Positions 51,004-63,585 of a stretch of 64,000 nucleotides of DNA are shown here, in pieces; position 1 is the stretch's first letter; each line of letters opens with the position of its first letter. Made by a program: the position numbers and the translations under genes. Location of the stretch: positions 12,767,001 through 12,831,000 of the forward strand of contig NC_092566.1 of the NCBI RefSeq assembly GCF_037975245.1, in the 5' to 3' direction. Source of the DNA: Apostichopus japonicus. Taxonomy: Eukaryota; Echinodermata; Holothuroidea; Aspidochirotida; Stichopodidae. Under the pieces are notes generated by a model. The model was not told the DNA's origin. It ran no database searches and worked only from the letters and a program-made list of their open reading frames with translations.

Positions 51004-54000
51004 AATCGAATGTGCGGTACCTATCAATCGAATGTGCGGTACCATTCAATCGAATGTGCGTTACCGAACAATCGAATGTGCGGTACCGATCAATCGAATG
51101 TGCGGTACCGATTAATCGAATGTGCGATTTCGATGAATTGAATGTGCGTTACCGATAAATCGAATGTGCGGTATCGATGAATTGAATGTGCGGTACCGAT
51201 GAATTGAATGTGCGTAACCGATAAATCGAATGTGCGGTACCGATCAATCGAATGTTCGGTACCGATCAATCGAATGTACGGTATCGATCAATCGAATGTG
51301 CGGTACAGATGATTCGAATGTTCGGTACCGATCAATCGAATGTGCGGTACCGATCAATCGAATGTTCGGTACCGATTAATCGAATGTGCGGTACCGATCA
51401 ATCGAATGTACGGTATCGATCAATCGAATGTGCTGTACCGATCAATCGAATGTGCAGCACCTATAAATCGAATGTTCGGTACCGATCAATCGAATGTGCG
51501 GCACCTATGATTCGAATGTGCGTAACCGATGTATCGAGTGTGCGGTATCGATCAATCGAATGTGCGGTATCGATCAATCGAATGTGCGGTACCGATCAAT
51601 CGAATGTGCGGTACCGATCAATCGATTGTGCGGTACCTATCAATCGAATGTACGGTACAGATCAATCGAATGTTCGGTACCTATCAATCGAATGTGCGGT
51701 ACCATTCAATCGAATGTGCGTTACCGAACAATCGAATGTGCGGTACCGAACAATCGAATGTGCGATACCGATCAATCGAATGTTCGGTACCTATCAATGG
51801 AATGTACGGTACAGATCAATCGCATGTTCGGTACCTATCAATCGAATGTGCGGTACCGATCAATCGAATGTGCGTTACCGAACAATCGAATGTGCCGTAT
51901 CGATCGATCGAATGTGCGTTACCGATTAATAGAATGTTCGCAACCGATCAATCGAAAGTTCAGTACCGATCAATCGAAATGCGGTACCGAACATTCGAAT
52001 GTGCAGTACCGATCAATCGAATGTTCGGTACCGATCAATCGAATGTGCGGTACCGATCAATCGAATGTGCGGCACCTATGATTCGAATGTGTGTAACCGA
52101 TGTATCGAGTGTGCGGTATCGATCAATCGAATGTGCGGTATCGATCAATCGAATGTGCGGTACCGATTAATCGAATGTGCGGTACCGATGAATCGATTGT
52201 GCGGTACCTATCAATGGAATGTACGGTACAGATCAATCGCATGTTCGGTACCTATCAATCGAATGTACGGTACAGATCAATCGAATGTGCGTTACCGAAC
52301 AATCGAAAGTGCCGTATCGATCGATCGAATGTGCGTTACCGATTAATAGAATGTTCGGTACCGATGAATCGAATGTGCGGTACAGATGATTCGAATGTTC
52401 GGTACCGATCAATCGAATGTGAGTTACCGATCAATGGAATGTTCGGAACCGATCAATCGAATTTGCGGAACCGATCAATCGAATGTGCTTTATCGATCAA
52501 TCGAATGTTCGCAACCGATCAATCGAAAGTTCGGTACCGATCAATCGAAAATGCGGTACCGAACATTCGAATGTGCAATAGCGATCAATCGAATGTTCGG
52601 TACCGAATAATCGAATGTGCGGTACCGATCAATCGAATGTGCGGCAGCTATGAATCGAATGTGCGTAACCGATGTATCGAGTGTGCGGTATCGATGAATT
52701 GAATGTGCGGTACCGAACAATCGAATGTGCGGTACCGATCAATCGAATGTGCAGTACCGATTAATTGAATGTGCGATTTCGATGAATTGAATGTGCGTTA
52801 CCGATAAATCGAATGTGCAGTACCGATCAATCGAATGTTCGGTACCGAATAATCGAATGTGCGGTACCGATCAATCGAATGTGCGGCACCTATGAATCGA
52901 ATGTGTGTAACCGATGTATCGAGTGTGCGGTATCGATCAATCGAATGTGCGGTATCGATCAATCGAATGTGCGGTACCGATCAATCGAATGTTCGGTATC
53001 AATCAATCTAATGCACGTTACCGATCAATCGAATGTTCGGAACAGATCAATCGAATGTGCGGTACCGATCAATCGAATGTGCGGTACCGATTAATCGAAT
53101 CTGCGATTTCGATGAATTGAATGTGCGTTACCGATAAATCGAATGTGCGGTACCGATGAATTGAATGTACGTAACCGATAAATCGAATGTGCGGTACCGA
53201 TCAATCGAATGTTCGGTACCGATTAATCGAATGTTCGGTACCGATCAATCGAATGTACGGTATCGATCAATCTAATGCACGTTACCGATCAATCGAATGT
53301 TCGGAACCTATCAATCGAATGTGCGGTACCGATCAATCGAATGTGCGGTACCGATTAATCGAATCTGCGATTTCGATGAATGGAATGTGCGTTACCGATA
53401 AATCGAATGTGCGGTATCGATGAATTGAATGTGCGGTACCGATGAATTGAATGTGCGTAACCGATAAATCGAATGTGCGGTACCGATCAATCGAATGTTC
53501 GGTACCGATTAATCGAATGTGCGGTACCGATCAATCGAATGTACGGTATCGATCAATCGAATGTGCGGTACAGATGATTCGAATGTTCGGTACCGATCAA
53601 TCGAATGTGCGGTACCGATCAATCGAATGTTCGGTCCCGATTAATCGAATGTGCGGTACCGATCAATCGAATGTACGGTATCAATCAATCGAATGTGCGG
53701 TACCGATCAATCGAATGTGCAGCACCTATGAATCGAATGTTCGGTACCGATCAATCGAATGTGCGGCACCTATGATTCGAATGTGCGTAACCGATGTATC
53801 GAGTGTGCGGTATCGATCAATCGAATGTGCGGTATCGATCAATCGAATGTGCGGTACCGATCAATCGAATGTGCGGTACCGATGAATCGATTGTGCGGTA
53901 CCTATCAATGGAATGTACGGTACAGATCAATCGAATGTTCGGTACCTATCAATCGAATGTGCGGTACCATTCAATCGAATGTGCGTTACCGAACAATCGA

Positions 54001-54730
54001 ATGTGCGGTACCGATCAATCGAATGTGCGTTACCGATTAATCGAATGTGCGATTTCGATGAATTGAATGTGCGTTACCGATAAATCGAATGTGCGGTATC
54101 GATGAATTGAATGTGCGGTACCGATGAATTGAATGTGCGTAACCGATAAATCGAATGTGCGGTACCGATCAATCGAATGTTCGGTACCGATTAATCGAAT
54201 GTTCGGTACCGATCAATCGAATGTACGGTATTGATCAATCGAATGTGCGGTACAAATGATTCGAATGTTCGGTACCGATCAATCGAATGTGCGGTACCGA
54301 TCAATCGAATGTTCGGTACCGATTAATCGAATGTGCGGTACCGATCAATCGAATGTACGGTATCGATCAATCGAATGTGCGGTACCGATCAATCGAATGT
54401 GCAGCACATATGAATCGAATGTTCGGTACCGATCAATCGAATGTGCGGCACCTATGATTCGAATGTGCGTAACCGATATATCGAGTGTGCGGTATCGATC
54501 AATCGAATGTGCGGTATCGATTAATCGAATGTACGGTACCGATCAATCGAATGTGCGGTACCGATGAATCGATTGTGCGGTACCTATCAATGGAATGTAC
54601 GGTACAGATCAATCGAATGTTCGGTACCTATCAATCTAATGTATGGTACCATTCAATCGAATGTGCGTTACCGAACAATCGAATGTGCGGTACCGATCAA
54701 TCGAATGTGCGATACCGATCAATCGAATGT
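51004..54730 (+). repeat. Family A island inside family B
   Basis: About 3.7 kb with family A markers (GATGTATCGAGTGTG, GGCACCTATGATTCG, TCGATCGATCGA, the GAAATGCGG deletion near 51,978) lying between family B blocks. Its first 1.7 kb resembles the 2.5-kb unit at 16,998 onward (offset 34,254 bp) with extra substitutions, and 53,460-54,240 resembles 24,000-24,780. The right junction (54,712-54,731) passes from GATACCGATC units into the family B unit GGTATCAATCAATCGAAAG. Confidence 0.87.
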
Positions 54731-55063
54731 TCGGTATCAATCAATCGAAAGTGCGGTACCGATCAATCGAATTGGCGGTACCGATAAAATGAATTTGCGG
54801 TACCGATTAGTCGAATTTACGGTACCGATCAATCGAATGTGCGGTACCGGTCAATCGAATGTGCGGAAACGATAAAATGAATGTGCGGTACCAATCAATC
54901 GAATGTGCGGTACCTATAAATCGAATGTGCGGTATCGATCAATCGAATGTGCAGTGCGAATCAATCGAATGTGCGGTATCGATCAATCGAATGTGCGGTA
55001 CCGATCCATCGAATGTGCGGTACCGATCCATCGAATGTGCTGTACCGATCAATCGAATGTACG

Positions 55064-56366
55064 GTACCGATAAATCGAATGTGCGGTACCGATCAGTTGA
55101 ATGTGCGGTACCGATCAATCGAATGTGCGGTATCGATCCATCGAATGTGAGGAACCGATCAATCGAATGTGCGGTACCGATCCATCGAATGTTCGGTACC
55201 GATCAATCGAATGTGCGGTACCGACCAATCGAATGTGCGGTACCGATCAATCGAATGTGCGGTAACGATAAATAGAATGTGCGGTACCGAAAAATCCAAT
55301 GTGCGGTATCGATCAATCCAATTTGCGGTACAGATAAATCGAATGTGCGGAACCGAGCAATCAAATGTGCGGTACCTATCAATCGATTGTTCGGTACCGA
55401 TCAATCGAATTTGCGGTACCGATCAATCGAAAGTTCGGTACCGATCAATCGAATGCTCGGTACCGATTAATCGAATATGCGGTCCCGATCAATCGAATGT
55501 GTGATACGGATCAATCGATTGTGCGGTACCGATGAATCGAATGTCCGGAACCGATCAATCGAATGTGCGGTACCGATCAATCGAATGTTCTGTACCTATC
55601 AATCAAATGTGCGGAACCGAACAATCGAATCTACGGTTCCGATCAATCGAATATGCGGAACCGATAAATCAAATATTCCGGACTGATCAATCGAATGTAC
55701 GGTACCGATCAATCGAATGTGCGGTACCGATCAATCGAATGTTCGGTACCGATCAATCAAATGTGCGGTACCGATTAATCGAATGTGTCATACCGATAAA
55801 TATAAGGTGCTGTACCGATAAATCGAATGTGCGGTACCGATCAATCGAATGTGCGGTACCGATCAATCAAACGTGCGGTATCGAACAATCGAATGTGCAG
55901 TACCGATCAATCAATTGTTAGGTACCGATAAATCGAATGTGCGGTACCGAACAATCGAATGTGCGGTAATGATCAATCGAATGTTCGGTATCAATCAATC
56001 GAATGTGCGGTACCGATCAATCGAATGTGCCGTACCGGTCAATCGAATGTGCGGTAACGATAAAGTGAATGTGCGGTACCGATTAATCAAATGTTCGGTA
56101 TCAATCAATCGAAAGTGCGGTACCGATCAATCGAATGGGCGGTACCGATCAATGGAATGTGCGGTACCGATAAAATGAATGTGCGGTACCTATAAATCGA
56201 ATGTGCGGTACCGATTAGTCGAATTTACGGTACCGATCAATCGAATGTCCGCAACCGATCAATCGAATGTGCGGTACCGATCAATCGAATGTTCAGTATC
56301 GAACAATCGAATGTGCGGTACCGATAAAATGAATGTGTTGTACCGATCAATCGAATGTGCGGTACC
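55064..56366 (+). repeat. Family B 1.3-kb segment, copy right of the A island
   Basis: Right-hand partner of 49,543-50,845. The two direct copies flank the family A island, although about 0.16 kb (left) and 0.33 kb (right) of other family B sequence lies between each copy and the island. Confidence 0.86.
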
Positions 56367-57127
56367 GATCAATCGAATGTGCGGTACCGATCAATCGAAT
56401 TTGCGGAAACGATCAATCGAAAGTGCGGTTTCAAACAATCGAACGTGCCTAACCGATAAAATGAATGTGCGGTACCGATAAATCGAATGTGCGGTACCTA
56501 TCAATCGAATGTGCGGTACCTATCAATCGAATGTGCGGTATCGATCAATCGAATGTTCGGTATCGAAAAATTGCATGTACGGAACCGATAAAATGAATGT
56601 GCGGTACCGATCAATCGAATGTGCGGTACCTTTCAATCGAATGTGCGGTACCGATCATTCGAATGTGCGGTACCTATAAATCGAATGTGCGGTACCGATT
56701 AGTCGAATTTACGGTACCGATCAATCGAATGTCCGCAACCGATCAATCGAATGTGCGGTACCGATCAATCGAATGTTCAGTATCGAACAATCGAATGTGC
56801 GGTACCGATAAAATGAATGTGTTGTACCGATCAATCGAATGTGCGGTACCTTTCAATCGAATGTGCGGTACCGATCAATCGAATGTGCGGTACCGATAAA
56901 TCCAATTTGCGGTATCGAATAATTGTATGTACGGAACCGATAAAATGAATGTGCGGTACCGATCAATAGAATGTGCGGTACCGATCAATCAAATGTGCGG
57001 TACCGATCATTCGAATGTGCGGTACCTATTAATCGAATGTGCATAACCGATCAATCGAATGTGCGGTACCGATCAATCAAATGTGCGGTACCAATAAATA
57101 GAATGTGCGGTACCGAACAATCGAATG
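55720..57127 (+). repeat. 1.4-kb family B repeat, copy 1 (1,408 bp)
   Basis: Landmarks at 55,849 and 56,179 recur 1,408 bp downstream (64 x 22), and those at 56,597 and 56,971 recur at 1,430 bp (65 x 22). The change reflects a single monomer, GGTACCTTTCAATCG, absent from this copy near 56,366 and present in the next near 57,772. Confidence 0.86.
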
Positions 57128-58557
57128 TGCGGTACCGATCAATCGAATGTTCGGTACCGATCAATCAAATGTGCGGTACCGATTAATCGAATGTGTCATA
57201 CCGATAAATATAAGGTGCTGTACCGATAAATCGAATGTGCGGTACCGATCAATCGAATGTGCGGTACCGATCAATCAAACGTGCGGTATCGAACAATCGA
57301 ATGTGCAGTACCGATCAATCAATTGTTAAGTACCGATAAATCGAATGTGCGGTACCGAACAATCGAATGTGCGGTAATGATCAATCGAATGTTCGGTATC
57401 AATCAATCGAATGTGCGGTACCGATCAATCGAATGTGCCGTACCGGTCAATCGAATGTGCGGTAACGATGAAGTGAATGTGCGGTACCGATTAATCAAAT
57501 GTTCGGTATCAATCAATCGAAAGTGCGGTACCGATCAATCGAATGGGCGGTACCGATCAATGGAATGTGCGGTACCGATAAAATGAATGTGCGGTACCTA
57601 TAAATCGAATGTGCGGTACCGATTAGTCGAATTTACGGTACCGATCAATCGAATGTCCGCAACCGATCAATCGAATGTGCGGTACCGATCAATCGAATGT
57701 TCAGTATCGAACAATCGAATGTGCGGTACCGATCAAATGAATGTGTTGTACCGATCAATCGAATGTGCGGTACCTTTCAATCGAATGTGCGGTACCGATC
57801 AATCGAATGTGCGGTACCGATCAATCGAATTTGCGGAAACGATCAATCGAATGTGCGGTATCAAACAATCGAACGTGCGGAACCGATAAAATGAATGTGC
57901 GGTACCGATAAATCGAATGTGCGGTACCTATCAATCGAATGTGCGGTACCTATCAATCGAATGTGCGGTACCGATCAATCGAATGTTCAGTATCGAATAA
58001 TTGCATGTACGGAACCGATAAAATGAATGTGCGGTACCGATCAATCGAATGTGCGGTACCGAAAAATCGAATGTGCGGTACCGATCATTCGAATGTGCGG
58101 TACCTATAAATCGAATGTGCGGTACCGATTAGTCGAATTTACGGTACCGATCAATCGAATGTCCGCAACCGATCAATCGAATGTGCGGTACCGATCAATC
58201 GAATGTTCAGTATCGAACAATCGAATGTGCGGTACCGATAAAATGAATGTGTTGTACCGATCAATCGAATGTGCGGTACCTTTCAATCGAATGTGCGGTA
58301 CCGATCAATCGAATGTGCGGTACCGATAAATCCAATTTGCGGTATCGAATAATTGTATGTACGGAACCGATAAAATGAATGTGCGGTACCGATCAATAGA
58401 ATGTGCGGTACCGATCAATCGAATGTGCGGTACCGATCATTCGAATGTGCGGTACCTATCAATCGAATGTGCATAACCGATCAATCGAATGTGCGGTACC
58501 GATCAATCAAATGTGCGGTACCAATAAATAGAATGTGCGGTACCGAACAATCGAATG
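57128..58557 (+). repeat. 1.4-kb family B repeat, copy 2 (1,430 bp)
   Basis: Tandem copy of 55,720-57,127 with one extra monomer. Private differences include GTTAAGTACCG near 57,326 (GTTAGGTACCG in copy 1) and GATGAAGTGAATG near 57,468. The right edge is where GATCAATCCAATTTG replaces GATCAATCGAATGTTC. Confidence 0.86.
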
Positions 58558-58614
58558 TGCGGTACCGATCAATCCAATTTGCGGTACAGATAAATCGAAT
58601 GTGCGGTACCGAGC

Positions 58615-59120
58615 AATATAATGTGCGGTACCGATCAATCGAATGTGCGGTACCTATCAATCGAATATGCGGTACCGATCAATCGAATTTGCGGTACCGA
58701 TCAATCGAAAGTTCGGTACCGATCAATCGAATGCTCGGTACCGATTAATCGAATATGCGGTCCCGATCAATCGAATGTCCGATACGGATCAATCGATTGT
58801 GTGGTACCGATGAATCGAATGTCCGGAACCGATGAATCGAATGTGCGGTACCGATCAATCGAATGTTCGGTACCTATCAATCAAATGTGCGGAACCGAAC
58901 AATCGAATGTGCGGTTCCGATCAATCGAATATGCGGAACCGATAAATCGAATATTCCGGACTGATCAATCGAATGTGCGGTACCGATCAATCGAATGGGC
59001 GGTACCGATCAATCAAATGTGGGGTACCGATTAATCGAATGTGCGATACCGATAAATATAAGGTGCTGTACCGATCAATCGAATGTGCGGTACCGATCAA
59101 TGGAATGTGCGGTACCGATC
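58615..59120 (+). repeat. 506-bp (23-mer) repeat, copy 1
   Basis: Repeats directly downstream at an offset of 506 bp (23 x 22). Landmarks at 58,973 and 58,995 recur at 59,479 and 59,501. Confidence 0.86.
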
Positions 59121-59626
59121 AATCGAATGTGCGGTACCGATCAATCGAATGTGCGGTACCTATCAATCGAATATGCGGTACCGATCAATCTAATTTGCGG
59201 TACCGATCAATCGAAAGTTCGGTACCGATCAATCGAATGCTTGGTACCGATTAATCGAATATGCGGTCCCGATCAATCGAATGTCCGATACGGATCAATC
59301 GATTGTGCGGTACCGATGAATCGAATGTCCGGAACCGATGAATCGAATGTGCGGTACCGATCAATCGAATGTTCGGTACCTATCAATCAAATGTGCGGAA
59401 CCGAACAATCGAATGTGCGGTTCCGATCAATCGAATATGCGGAACCGATAAATCGAATATTCCGGACTGATCAATCGAATGTACGGTACCGATCAATCGA
59501 ATGGGCGGTACCGATCAATCAAATGTGGGGTACCGATTAATCGAATGTGCGATACCGATAAATATAAGGTGCTGTACCGATCAATCGAATGTGCGGTACC
59601 GATCAATGGAATGTGCGGTACCGATC
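59121..59626 (+). repeat. 506-bp (23-mer) repeat, copy 2
   Basis: Tandem copy of 58,615-59,120 with a few changes, such as GATCAATCTAATTTG near 59,187 and GAATGCTTGG near 59,236. Both end in the GATAAATATAAGGTGC unit followed by canonical monomers. Confidence 0.86.
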
Positions 59627-62078
59627 AATCGAATGTGCGGTATCGATCCATCGAATGTGAGGAACCGATCAATCGAATGTGCGGTACCGATCCATTGAAT
59701 GTTCGGTACCGATCAATCGAATGTGCGGTACCGACCAATCGAATGTGCGGTACCGACCAATCGAATGTGCGGTACCGATCAATCGAATGTGCGGTAACGA
59801 TAAATAGAATGTGCGGTACCGAAAAATCGAATGTGCGGTATCGATCAATCCAATTTGCGGTACAGATAAATCGAATGTGCGGTACCGAGCAATCGAATGT
59901 GCGGTACCGATCAATCGAATGTGCGATACCTATCAATCGATTGTTCGGTACCGATCAATCGAATTTGAGGTACCGATCAATCGAAAGTTCGGTACCGATC
60001 AATCGAATGCTCGGTACCGATTAATCGAATATGCGGTCCCGATCAATCGAATGTGTGATACGGATCAATCGATTGTGCGGTACCGGTGAATCGAATGTCC
60101 GGAACCGATCAATCGAATGTGCGGTACCGATCAATCGAATGTTCTGTACCTATCAATCAAATGTGCGGAACCGAACAATCGAATGTGCGGTAATGATCAA
60201 TCGAATGTTCGGTATCAATCAATCAAATGTGCGGTACCGATCAATCGAATGTGCCGTACCGGTCAATCGAATGTGCGGTAACGATAATGTGAATGTGCGG
60301 TACCGATCAATCGAATGGGCGGTACCGATCAATCCAATGTGCGGTACCGATAAAATGAATGTGCGGTACCTATAAATCGAATGTGCGGTACCGATTAGTC
60401 GAATTTACGGTACCGATCAATCGAATGTCCGCAACCGATCAATCGAATGTGCGGTACCGATCAATCGAATGTTCAGTATCGAACAATCGAATGTGCGGTA
60501 CCGATAAAATGAATGTGTTGTACCGATCAATCGAATGTTCGGTACCTTTCAATCGAATGTGCGGTACCGATCAATCGAATGTGCGGTACCGATCAATCGA
60601 ATTTGCGGAAACGATCAATCGAATGTGCGGTATCAAACAATCGAACGTGCGGAACCGAACAATCGAATATACGGTACCGAACAATCGAATGTACGGTACC
60701 GATCAATCGAATGTTCGGTTCCGATCAATAGAATGTGCGGTACCGATCAATAGAATGTGCGGTACCGATCAATCGAATGTGCGTTCCCGATCAATTGAAT
60801 TTGCGGTACCGATAAATCGAATGTGCGGTACGGATAAATCGAATGTTCGATACAGATCAATCGAATGTGCGCTACCGATTAATCGAATGTGCGATTCCGA
60901 TCAATCGATTGTGAGGTACCGATAAATCGAATGTGCGTTACCGATCAATCCAATTTGCGGTACCGATCAATCGAATGTTCGGTACCGATCAATCAAATGT
61001 GCGGTACCGATTAATCGAATGTGCGATACCGATAAATATAATGTGCGGTACCGATAAATCGAATGTGCGGTACCGATCAATCGAATGTGCGGTACCGATC
61101 AATCGAATGTGCGTTCCCGATCAATTGAATTTGCGGTACCGATAAATCGAATGTGCGGTACGGATAAATCGAATGTGCGGTACCGATGAATCGAATGTGA
61201 GGTACCGATCACTCGAATGTTCGGTACCTATCAATCAAATGTGCGGAACTGAACAATCGAATGTGCGGTTCCGATCAATCGAATGTTCCAGACTGATCAA
61301 TCGAATGTTCCAGACTGATCAATCGAATGTACGGTACCGATCAATCGAATGGGCGGTACCGATCAATCGAATGTTCGGTACCGATCAATCAAATGTGCGG
61401 TACCGATTAATCGAATGTGCGATACAGATAAAAATAATGTGCGGTACCGATATATCGAATGTGCGGTACCGATCGATCGAATGTGCGGTACCGATCAATC
61501 AATTTTTAGGTACCGATAAATGGAATGTGCGTTACCAATCAATAGATTATTCGGTACGAATAAATCGAATGTTCGGTACAGATCAATCGAATGTGCGCTA
61601 CCGATTAATCGAATGTGCGATACCGATCAATCGATTGTGAGGTACCGATAAATCGAATGTGCGTTACCGATCAATCGAATTTGCGGTACCGATCAATCGA
61701 AAGTTCGGTACCGATCAATCGAATGTGAGGTACCGATTAATCGAATTTGCGGTCCCGATCAATCGAATGTGAGGTACCGATCAATCGAATGTGCGGTAAC
61801 GATCAATCGAATGTGTTATACCGATCAACCGATTCTGCGGTACCGATCAATCGAACGTCCGGAACCGATAATCGAATGTGCGGTACCGATCAATCGAATG
61901 TTCGGTATCGAATAATTGCATGTGCGGAACCGATAAAATGAATGTGCGGTACCGAACAATCGCATGTGCGGTACCGATCAATCGAATGTTCGGTATCGAA
62001 TAATTGCATGTGCGGAACCGATAAAATGAATGTGCGGTACCGAAAAATCGCATGTGCGGTACCGATCATTCGAATGTG

Positions 62079-62606
62079 CGGTACCTATCAATCAAATGTG
62101 CGGAACTGAACAATCGAATGTGCGGTTCCGATCAATCGAATATGCGGAACCGATCAATCGAATGTTCCGGACTGATCAATCGAATGTAGTGTACCGATCA
62201 ATCGAATGGGCGGTACCGATCAATCGAATGTTCGGTACCGATCAATCAAATGTGAGGTACCGATTAATCGAATGTGCGATACCGATAAATATAATGTGCG
62301 GTACCGATAAATCGAATGTGCGGTACCGATCAATCGAATGTTCGGTACCTATCAATCAAATGTGCGGAACTGAACAATCGAATGTGCGGTTCCGAACAAT
62401 CGAATATGCGGAACCTTTAAATCGAATGTTCCGGACTGATCAATCGAATGTAGTGTACCGATCAATCGAATGGGCGGTACCGATCAATCGAATGTTCGGT
62501 ACCGATCAATCAAATGTGAGGTACCGATTAATCGAATGTGCGATACCGATAAATATAATGTCCGGTACCGATAAGTCGAATGTGCGGTACCGATCAATCA
62601 AATGTC
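62079..62606 (+). repeat. 264-bp (12-mer) tandem pair in family B
   Basis: Two 12-mer blocks at about 62,079-62,342 and 62,343-62,606, anchored by GTACCTATCAATCAAATG at 62,081 and 62,345. Differences include CCGAACAATCG and CCTTTAAATCG in the second block. The 12-mer length equals that of the family A pairs, though the unit content is different. Confidence 0.83.
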
Positions 62607-63570
62607 CGGAACCGATTAATCGAAGGTGCGGTACCGATCAATCGAATGTTCGGTATCGAACAATCGAATGTGCGGTACCGATCAATCAATTGTTAGGTAC
62701 CGATAAATCGAATGTGCGGTACCGATCAATCGAATGTGCGGTACCGATCAATCGAATGTGCGGAATCGAAAAATCAAATGTGCGGCACCGATCAATCAAT
62801 TGTTAGGTACCGATAAATCGAATGTGCGATACCGATCAATCGATTGTGCGGTACCGATGAATCGAATGTCCGGAACCGATCAATCGAATGTGCGGTACCG
62901 ATCAATCGAATGTTCGGTACCTATCAATCGAATATGCGGAACCGATAAATCGAATGTTCCGGACTGATCAATCGAATGTACGGTACCGATCAATCGAATG
63001 GGCGGTACCCCTCAATCGAATGTTCGGTACCGATCAATCAAATGTGCGGTACCGATAATCGAATGTGCGATACATATAAATATAATGTGAGGAACCGAAA
63101 AATCGAATGTGCGGTACCGATCATTCGAATGCTCGGTACCTATCAATCGAATGTGCATAACCGATCAATCCAATGTGCGGTACCGATCAATCCAATGTGC
63201 GGTACCGATAAATAGAATATACGGTACCGATAAATCGAATGTACGGTACCGATCAATCGAATGTTCGGTACCGATCAATAGAATGTGCGGTACCGATCAA
63301 TCGAATGTGCGTTCCCGATCAATCGAATTTGTGGTACCGATAAATCGAATGTGCGGTACGGATAAATCGAATGTGCGGTACCGATGAATCGAATGTGAGG
63401 TACCGATGAATCGAATGTGCGGTACCGATCAATCGAATGTTCGGTACCTATCAATCAAATGTGCAGAACCGAACAATCGAATGTGCGGTTCCGATCAATC
63501 GAATATGCGGAACCGATAAATCGAATGTTCCGGACTGATCAATCGAATGTACGGTACCGATCAATCGAAT

Positions 63571-63585
63571 GGGGGGGGGGGGGGG
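63571..63585 (+). repeat. Run of 15 G
   Basis: A homopolymer of 15 G sits where related family B units have GGGCGG (for example 61,350, 62,208, 62,470). A C to G change giving six G, followed by slippage adding nine, would explain it. It is the only long homopolymer in the window. A sequencing or consensus error is a real alternative. Confidence 0.9.

Noticed and set aside
51004-54730. Family A island as a mobile element
   Set aside because: No terminal inverted repeats, target-site duplication or coding sequence. The flanking similarity is ordinary family B satellite 0.16-0.33 kb away from the island edges.
61021-61045. TATA-like promoter motif in GATAAATATAATG units of family B
   Set aside because: It is a monomer variant repeated at many sites (for example 49,531, 55,801, 62,287) without any gene or initiator nearby.
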